64,000 nucleotides of DNA from Taudactylus pleione (taxonomy: Eukaryota; Chordata; Amphibia; Anura; Myobatrachidae). Both the position numbers and the translations under genes were made by a program. Shown here piece by piece: positions 49,101-58,100 of the stretch. Within the stretch, counting starts at the first letter, position 1; the number at the start of each line of letters is the position of its first letter. The DNA is taken from assembly GCA_031769625.1 (NCBI GenBank), contig JAUIMM010000637.1, positions 372,001-436,000 on the forward strand, given 5' to 3'. The notes under the pieces are model-generated. The model did no database searches, was not told where the DNA came from, and saw nothing but the letters and a program-made list of their open reading frames with translations.

Positions 49101-52100
49101 TGCACCTGAACCGCCCTTCCGTGAAGAGCGGGGCCGGACGACTGCAGGGCCCTGTACACAGCCCGCAGTTCCAGGATGTTGATGGGGAGAAGTGCTTCTT
49201 CCGCGGACCAACGACCCTGAAGCGATAATGAGCCGGTCACTGCCCCCCAACCCCGAAGACTGGCATCCGTCGTGAGCAGGACCCAGTCCGGGATCCAAAA
49301 GGGGCGCCCCTCGACCAGATGCACCGTCTGAAGCCACCAAGCCAAAGACTGCCGAACCTCCGCGGACAACACCAGCATCTGAGAGCGGATCCGGTGAGGT
49401 AACCCGTTCCATTCCGATAGAATCAGCCCCTGCAGGGGCCGGGAATGGAACTGGGCAAATTCCACCATGTCGAATGTCGACACCATGGACCCCAGAACTC
49501 TCATAGCTGAATGGACCGACAGGCGGCAACTGCTCAGGCAACTGTGTATCCGCAGCTGCAGGGAGGCGACCTTCTCTGGAGTCAGGAAAATCCGCTGCTG
49601 ACGAGAATCCAGCAGGGCTCCCAAATGAACCATCCGCTGTGATGGAATCAGGGAGGACTTCTTCCAGTTTATCAACCACCCGTGTGCTTGAAGACAAGCA
49701 ATGGTCAGGTGGAGATGTCGAAGAAGCACCTCCGGGGAGCTCGCCAGCAGCAGAAGATCGTCCAGGTACGGCAACAGACGTAGACCCTGACCCCGAAGGT
49801 GGGCAGCCATAACCGCCATCACCTTGGTGAACACCCTCGGAGCCGTGGAAAGGCCAAAAGGCAACGCCCGAAATTGGTAGTGATGGTTCAGGATAGCAAA
49901 CCTCCGATACCGCTGATGTGCCGGTGCTATGGGCACATGGAGATAGGCGTCCTGGATATCGAGGGAGACCATATAATCCCCGGGTTCCATCGCCAGAATG
50001 ATGGAACGTAACGTTTTCATCCTGAACCTGGGAACTCTGAGGTATCTGTTCAGAGACTTCAAATTCAGGATAGGGCGATGAGAACCATTGGGTTTCTGTA
50101 CCAGAAACAGAGTAGAATAGTACCCCGTCCCGCGCTGAGACTGCGGAACGGGAACAATGACCCCTGCTTGTAGCAAGGATTCTATAGCTACCTGAATCTG
50201 ACCAGCTTTGGTCTTGTCCAGAGAAGGACTCGTACAGAAAAACTGGTAGGGCGGCCTGAACCGAAAAGACAGGGCGTACCCCTGAGAGACTACTTCTCGA
50301 ACCCAGGCATCCGTGGTGGTATTGTGCCAACACTGGGCGAATTGGAGAAGTCGGCCTCCCACTCTGGGGTCCCCCAGAGAGAGGCCCGTCCCATCAGGCA
50401 GCAGGCTTATCCTCCTGCTTGGAAGAAGGGCGCCGAGCACTCCATGCCTGCTTCTTGGGCTTGGGTGCGGCCTTGGTCGCCGAATGTCTCGGGAAGGACT
50501 GGCCCTTGGCCTTACCCTGAACCCGAAAGGACCGAAAGGCAGAGCTCCTCACTTTAGCCGGCGCAGAGGCCAAAGGGAGAAAAGCCGACTTGGACTTAGC
50601 CAAAGTATCCACTATTCTGTCCAAATCCGGACCAAATAGTAAATCACCATTAAAAGGCAAGGCCTCCAGACCCTTTTTTGAATCTGCATCAGCCCTCCAG
50701 GACCTCAGCCACAGGGAGCGCCGAGCAGATACCGCTGCAGCCGACACCCTAGAAGTGAGCAGGCTGGCATCCAAAGACGCTTCCCCAATATAGGAAGCTG
50801 CATCCCGCATCTGTCCCACTAACGCTCTCTGGATATCCGGAGCCTCATCAGGAAAGGTATCCTCCAAGGCATTGGCCCATGCCTCAATGGCTTTAGCCAC
50901 CCAGGAGATAGCCATGGACGGGCGAGCCACCGCCCCGGAAAGAGAATAAATGGACTTTAAACAAGTCTCCACCTTCCTGTCCGTGGGATCCTTCAAAGAG
51001 GAGATAGACGGCAATGGCAACGTCGCGCTTTTGATCAAGCGGGTAACGTGGGAATCCACCGCCGGCGGAGTTTCCCATTTCCTGCAATGAGCTTCAGGAA
51101 AAGGATAGTTCGCCGCCAACCTCTTCTGTGGATGGAACCTCTTACTAGGTAATTGCCAGGCCGCCGCCATATGATCCGATAATTGATCAGACAGGGGGAA
51201 CACAGTTGAGGTCACCTTGGCCTTTTTAAAATTAGGAAACTTCGACCTAGGAGCCGGCGCATCATCCTCAACATGTAGGATAGCCCGCACCGCCCTAACT
51301 AAGGCTGGAACATTAATGGAGGACTTAGCTTCCACCTCCTGCCCCATGACATCAGAGTCAGAGTCCTCATGGATTTCTCCATCATCTGAGGACACTTCCG
51401 AGTCCGACAACTGCGCAGCTAGTGAACTCACAACCGGACGTTTAGACACCCTTGGTGGCACATCACCTTGCAACATAGACTGAAACGCCGAGGATGAAGC
51501 CGCCAGACTCTGTACGGAGCTGGATAGAACATCCACCCAAGGCGGAGGAGCCGTCGGAGCAACACTCTGCAAAGGCACTACAGACTGACACGTCCCTGGG
51601 GAAGACTGCACATACACAGGCAGTCCCGAGTAAGGACCCACAGTCTGGGCCCCGGGGGAAGACCGCAACATTTGTGGAACCCTCGGGGAATGGGGGATGG
51701 TGGGCTGCGGTAACGCCCTAGAAGGGACCGCTGATGGGACCGATAACCGGTCCGCAATAGACGCCAGCACCTGTGAAAACATCGCCCAAGGAGGGTCCTG
51801 TGATACAGGGGGGTTGGAGGGGCCCGGTACCAGCTGGCACCGCCCGCACAGACCATCCTGAGATAAGTCCTCCCCATCAACTCCAGCAGCACAGCGTCTG
51901 CAGGAAAATAGCACAGGAGCCACAGAGCGCTCAGTCTCCTCATCAGACATGATACCGTAAATCACAAGAAACAGGTATCACCAGAGGAATTACGGTTTTA
52001 ACACCCGCGCACTCACCAGTATGCGACACAACAGCCCAGATATGGTACTGTGTAGCACACAACAGTATGTGACTGACCCCACAAATACATGTTTTATATA

Positions 52101-55100
52101 AGTGAGGGTCTCAGAAAAACGCCCTTCCCCCACACACCTGCCGGGCCGTAGGAGAAGGAAAGGGATAGTTATAAGCTGACAGTAAGGAGAATAAGTCACA
52201 GACAGGCAGCACTAGCAATAGTCACATACAATGCAGAAAAGTTATACTCACTGCACCTTCCGCTACAATCAACCGCCCAGATTCAGTGTCTGGGAGGGCT
52301 ATAGCGCTGTGTACACTGTCCTTTAGCAGGGGAGAGGTACACAGGGGGACCGGTCCACTTGATACCGCCTGGGAGTCTGCGATGTGCCAGTAAAGATGGC
52401 CGCCGGAGACCTCAGAGGAGGAGTGGCCGAGAGACAAGAGCAGCTCAGCGACGCCAGACTGCTTGTTGAAAGGCGCGCTGAGCTGAGGGGAGGAGCCGCT
52501 AGACAGGGAAGGCTGCCTCCCCTGGCTAGCAATTAACCCCCGGGTTGCCGGTCCCGCTACCAGCCTGATACCCTGGTGGTCTAGCGGACACGCGGGGTAT
52601 TCCTCAATTGAGGGGGAGCCCGCTAGCGCCTCCGGTCTGTCCCCAGAGACCGGAGGCTCCTGACTGCATGTAAAGTATCCGCGGGCCGCCGCACGCGGCG
52701 ACCCGCGGCTTACCTGATCCCCGTCGCGTCCGGCAGCAGTCAAGGGAGTCCCCAGAGCCCGGCTAGTACAGGCTCTGGGGTCCCGCCGCGATCCCCAGAG
52801 CTGTACTGGCGTCGCGGCGCCAGCGGGGAGAAGGAGCGGCAGCGTGGACGTCCTAAAGGACAGTCTGATGCTGCCGCTCTGAAAGTGTAAAAAAAGAAGA
52901 AAAAATAAAATAAAAAATGTCTCTTAAAATAAAGCTTAGGGGCTGCTCCTGCAGCCCCACTGCGACAGGGTGACCCGACTCCGGCCGGGCACCAACTAAA
53001 ACTGAGGTGCCTGTGGCCGGGGCGGGGTATAGAGGAGGACGGACCCAAGTGCATCCTGGGAGCAGCAAAGCTTTAACTGCGTGGTGCCCGTGGATCCAGA
53101 TCCAGCTATACCCCCAAGGTCAACCCTGTGGACCCCCTATGGACCCTGAAGTAGAAATGGACGATATAGTTATCGTTCACTTTAAACGCCCAGTGTGTAA
53201 GCCCAGTGTGTAAGCACCTTTAAACTGGCCATCCACTATATAATTTTCTGTCAGATGTCTGGCTGGTTGGAATGAAAACCTGGTAATGTATGGGAGCAAA
53301 TGACAATCATCCATTTGCTCACAAACACTGGAAAAACAGCCAAAAATGGTCATTTAGACAAATTAGTTAAAACACACAAATGTAACCAATTTGAACAATT
53401 TTTGTCCTTTCAGTGTTTAAAACCATATGATCAACTGTCATTTGCTCCCATACATTACCAGGTTTTCATTCCAACCAGCCAGATTGGACAGATATCTGAC
53501 AGAAAATTGTATAGTAGATGCCCAGCTTTATCTTCCAGCAGTTATTGGTTGCAGCACAGGGATGTGGCAGGGACCAGATAACTTATGCACATTCTATTTT
53601 TTGATAAGCAGAACAACCTGCCCGTGTGAGTCATCATTGCAAACTGCCTGTACTCCTGCAGAGATATTCCCATTCCACACCCAGATAAAGCTCTACAGTT
53701 GTAACAAGCAGCTGCTCATTAAAAAAAGGGGGGGGGGGGATATGTGATTTATGTGCTTACCTTCAATTCCATAGGGGACACAGACTCAACGCTGGGTGTA
53801 GGTTGGGGAGTAGGAGTCTGGGCACCACATAGTCAACACTTGTTACAGTCAGCACAGGCTCCCTCCCCCCTATGCCCCCGCCACAGGCACTTCAGTTAAG
53901 TTAGCAAACCTAAGGCAAGGAACGAGAAGACCAGCACCCAAACAGATCCAAGCACACAGCAGATGCGGACAGGGGAACCGTAAGCAGAGCAAAGCCCCTG
54001 AGCTGCGTGGAGAATTCTTGACCCAAAAGCGGCATCAGGGGAGGCGAAAGTAGCAAAGGAATAGAACTTACGGTCAGAGGACCACGTGGCCGCTTTACAC
54101 AGCTGCTCCGCAGAGGCGCCACATCAAACTGCCCATGAAGTTCCCACCGACCGGGTAGAATAAGCTGCCATCACTGTCAGGCCAGAAGGTCCGCCGCAGC
54201 ATAAGCATGGCGGATAGTCAAACTGAGCCATCTGGCCAAAGATTGTTTAGAAGCCGGCCAGACCAGTTTGTGAAAGTCATACAAGATAAAGAGCATCTGT
54301 CTTACAAAGCTCCCTTATCCTGTCCACATAAATTCGGAGGGCATGCACAACGTGCAAGGAGGCCTCCTCAGGGGTAGAACCCAGAACCAGGAAAGAAGGG
54401 ACCACGATCTCTTGATTGATGTGGAACCTGGAAACCACTTTAGGAAGGTAGCCTGTGTTCGAAGGGCAGCTCTGTCCTGATGAAAGATCAGAAACAGGAG
54501 CGACAGGACAATGCGTTCAGCTATAGCAAGAAGGAAAACAAACAGTCTTCCAGGTAAGCCAACGAATGTCCACTGTGTCTAAAGGCTCAAAAGGCGAAGA
54601 CTGAAGAGCCCTAAGAACCAAAGACAAATTCCAAGGAGCCACCAGAGGAACAAATAGAGGCTGTAAATGGAGGACACCCTGTAGGAAAGTCCGAACATCA
54701 AAGCAACAGCGCAATCAAGATCCCCTTAGCTCTTAGGATAGATGTCTCAAGAGCCACCCCATCAAAGCGAGACGGGTCAGTTCCAGATGGAAGCACCGAC
54801 CCTGAGACAGAACATCTGGCTGCAGGGGAAGATGCAAATCGGCGGCGAGTACTTGAAGAGCCGCATACCAAACCTTTCGTGGTCAACATGTTGAAGTCCG
54901 ATAAGCCCCAGCGAAGAACCAGGAGTTGAAAGACGTCTGGATGTAGAGTTAATTTTCCCGAATGTACATCCTAGCGGCTTAGGAAGTCCGCCTCCCAATT
55001 CTGCACTCCGGGGATGTAGACTGCCGACAGGGACGGAAGATGCCGCCCCACCCAGGAGAATGCGACTGACCTTCATAGCTCCCCGACTGAGTGCCGATCT

Positions 55101-58100
55101 GATAGTTTAAGTAGGCGACAGTCATTGTGTTCTCCGACTGTATCTGGATCTGATGATGCGGGAGGAGAGAGAGTTAGAGCGCTCTATAGACTTGTACGGA
55201 GCTCCAGGGCGTTGATTGGTAGCTGGCACTCCTGATCAGACCACCGATCTTGAAAAGTCTGTTGACAGGTCACCGCACCCCACCTCCAAAGAGTTACATC
55301 GGTGGTGAGGAGGACCCAGTACTGAATACAGAAGGGGCATCCCCTGAGTAGGTGGGATCCCTGGGGCCACCACAAGAGGGAATGACGCGCCTCCTGAGAA
55401 ACGACAATCGTCTGAGACTTTAGCTGCAGATGGGATCTGTTCCACAGAGCCAGAATTTCTAGCTGGAGAAGCTGGGCATACTCCATGTCGAAGGTTGAGA
55501 CCAGAGAGCCAGGATCTGCATGCAAGAGTGTATTGACATTCGGTGATGACGCAGAAATAAACAAAATTTTGGTCTGCATGTCTTGAACTTTATCTGCAGG
55601 GAGGAACACCCGTTGAACCCTTGAGCCCAACAAGGCCCCCAAATGCAACATCTCCTGGGACACAGCGGATTTTCTCCAATTGATGACCCATCTGTGGGCC
55701 TGGAGAGGGTCCACTATGACCCAAATATGCTCCCTGAGGACCACCGGTGACTGGGCTAGGAGAAGAAGGTCATCCAGTTAGGGTAGAATTCAGATCCCCT
55801 GCTCCGAAGTTGAGCCGCCATGACTTTCATGAAGACACGAGGAGCCAAGGAAAGTCCAAATGGAAAAACTCAAAACTGGAAGAGTTCCTCCTGGACAGCA
55901 AACCTGAGGAACAGCTGGTGACCGAGCCAAATGGGAACATGCAAATAGGCATCCTGGATGTCTAAGGAGGCCATGAAGCGATTCCATGCAGAACTTTGGA
56001 ACCCGCAAGTACCTGTTGAGTGACTTCAGTTTCAGAATTGGCCAGAAAGAAACCGCTCAGCTTCCGAACCAGGAAGAGGCTGGCAACTAACTGCAACACC
56101 TACCTGGGATAGAGAGGAAGCCCAAGCGGGTTCCTGACTGGCTTGTGTAGCTGAAAGAGCCTCCTGTTGCGAGTTCTATAATTATGCTGCACAGAAGCAC
56201 CCCGCCCCCTCTTCCTGGGAGCTTTACCCCTGGAAGACATGGTACAGAAATCCAAGGAAGTCCCCACACACCAAAGTAAGGAACCGTGATGTGCCAAAAA
56301 GGGGTTGAGCAATGAATGTTAATGCACCACAAATAAAGAAATAAGTGGGGCTATGCAGAGACCTGAGAATATACAAAGTACTCAATACAGCCACACACAC
56401 AGAACATTGAATGCAGCAATAGAAAAGGCAATAAGTGCTCAACAAAACAATCCCAAGAGGGGAGGAAGGAGCTATATGTATAACCTGCCGCTGAGGACGA
56501 GGAAAACAGGGAGACCAGGAGCCAGTGCACTCTCCAAAAGCAAGCTAAACTAGGAGGCACTGCCCGGAGTCTGAGGGAGGGGAGAGGAGGAGGAGCGCTA
56601 GGTGCCCCACTGCCCAGCTGTCCTGGTGGTCTAGTGGGTGTGCGGAAAGGACCAGGGTCTCCACAACCAGCGCCGCCGAAGTCTACCAGACAGGCAGTGA
56701 AATCCGCGACAACGTGGCTCCCTGCAAGCAGATAGTAGTCTTACCTGTTACCCTGCTGTGCCGGCTGCGGCTCCCCTCTGAACAATAGAGCTCCAGTCGA
56801 AGATGCTGATCCAATCGCCAGCACTGCAGCCACCAACACTGGGGTGGTGGAGCAGCAGTGCGGAATTCCCACAGGACATCCAGCACTGCCCACTCCGATT
56901 AAAAAATAAGCTGCTTTAACAGCTTACACACTGTGCAGCTCCTGCAGGCATCAACAAAAATGTCAAGTGCCTGTGGCTTGGGGCATGGCACAAGGGGGAA
57001 CCTGGGCTGATTGGGTGCCCAGACTCCTGTTCACCAACCAATACCAAGCTTAGAGGCTGTGTCCTCAATGGAGGAAGAAGAAAAACGTAAATGTGCTAAG
57101 ATCACTAAGGGCTCTATTATTAGCATTATTTTACTACTTCACACCCTTTTCACATTATTTTCGTATCACCTATAGTTATTACAGGGCAATTGGAGTAGAA
57201 TTCGTAAAAATTCTACTCCAACCCCTAAGTATCACTTATTTTTAGTAAGCAGATCGCATTTCCCATAATTGTAATGGGAAATGTGATCTGGCCAAAGTTA
57301 CTAAAAATAAATTGTAAAAAAATATCGGGGAAAGCCCTGTGATAATAACGCCACCTGGAGGTCAAATTTTTTTTTTTACTTACCTGACTCCAGGGACCGG
57401 TGATCAGGCCTCCGGTGAGGTCTCCCATAGTGCACTGCGGACCGGTTTTCAGGTCCCAGTGCAGTATGGGATATCACCTGACCGGACGCATGGAGGACAT
57501 CACCGGAGGCCCGGATCATGCAGGCAAGTGTAATTAATGGGGAGGGGGGTCGCAGGCGCAGGGGGGAGGAGGGGGGTCCGCGATCGCGGGGGCGGAGCTT
57601 AGCGCCGGGGGGGAGGTAGCAGCTGCGGCCGGTCGGCGCATGCGGGCACTTTGTCACGGTATTTTTTGCAAAAATACCGTGACTAGTGTGTGGAGAGGAT
57701 TCGCAGGGACAGAGCTTTATCGCAAGCTCTGTCCCTGCAAGGGATATGTAGTAATGCGAATTCAGTCGATAATATCACACTACAATCTGCATTCAATATG
57801 CAGATTGTAGTAAATAGAGCCCTAAAAGATTTTAGACCACTGAGTGAAAGATAAATATATATTATATGTAATCATAGTAATCATGCACCTTCTTATAGAA
57901 AACAGGTTCTAAAAGTGGCCAGACACTTCTAGAACCCTATGGTGCATAATATAGTTAAAACAGTTTTGACTGCAATCTCAAAGGACTATGGGTTAGATAT
58001 ACTAAGCTAGCGTTCCCGCTAGGCTGTTTTAGCGGGGCGCGGCGCCCTGCCCTCCTTCTGGAGGGCAAAAAGCGCCCTGCCCCAACAGCCTGCGGGAGCC

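Larger units (their letters stand above)
47003..53157 (-). mobile_element. Complete DIRS-type retrotransposon (copy A) in ADD1 intron 2
   Basis: DIRS elements are retrotransposons that integrate with a tyrosine recombinase instead of a DDE integrase, so they lack LTRs and target-site duplications. This 6.2-kb copy has the diagnostic layout: inverted terminal repeats (47049-47194 and 53000-53150), an internal complementary region (47341-47452) joining sequences complementary to both ends, and three long minus-strand ORFs with Gag-like, RT/RNase H/methyltransferase-like and tyrosine recombinase products. The ORFs are open from end to end and the terminal repeats are nearly identical, so the insertion looks recent. 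Activity is not shown. Confidence 0.93.
53741..57088 (-). mobile_element. Shortened DIRS-type relic (copy C) in ADD1 intron 2
   Basis: The left end (GGAGTAGGAGTCTGGGCACC, later CACAGGCACTTCAGTT) is inverted at the right end (AAGTGCCTGTGG, GGGTGCCCAGACTCCTG). Tyrosine recombinase, RT and RNase H relics follow in minus-strand order, and most of the Gag region is lost. It is more diverged from copy A than copy D is. No clear internal complementary region remains. Confidence 0.8.

Noticed and set aside
48436..51721. Several plus-strand frames of 70-110 codons
   Set aside because: Antisense shadows of the DIRS ORFs.
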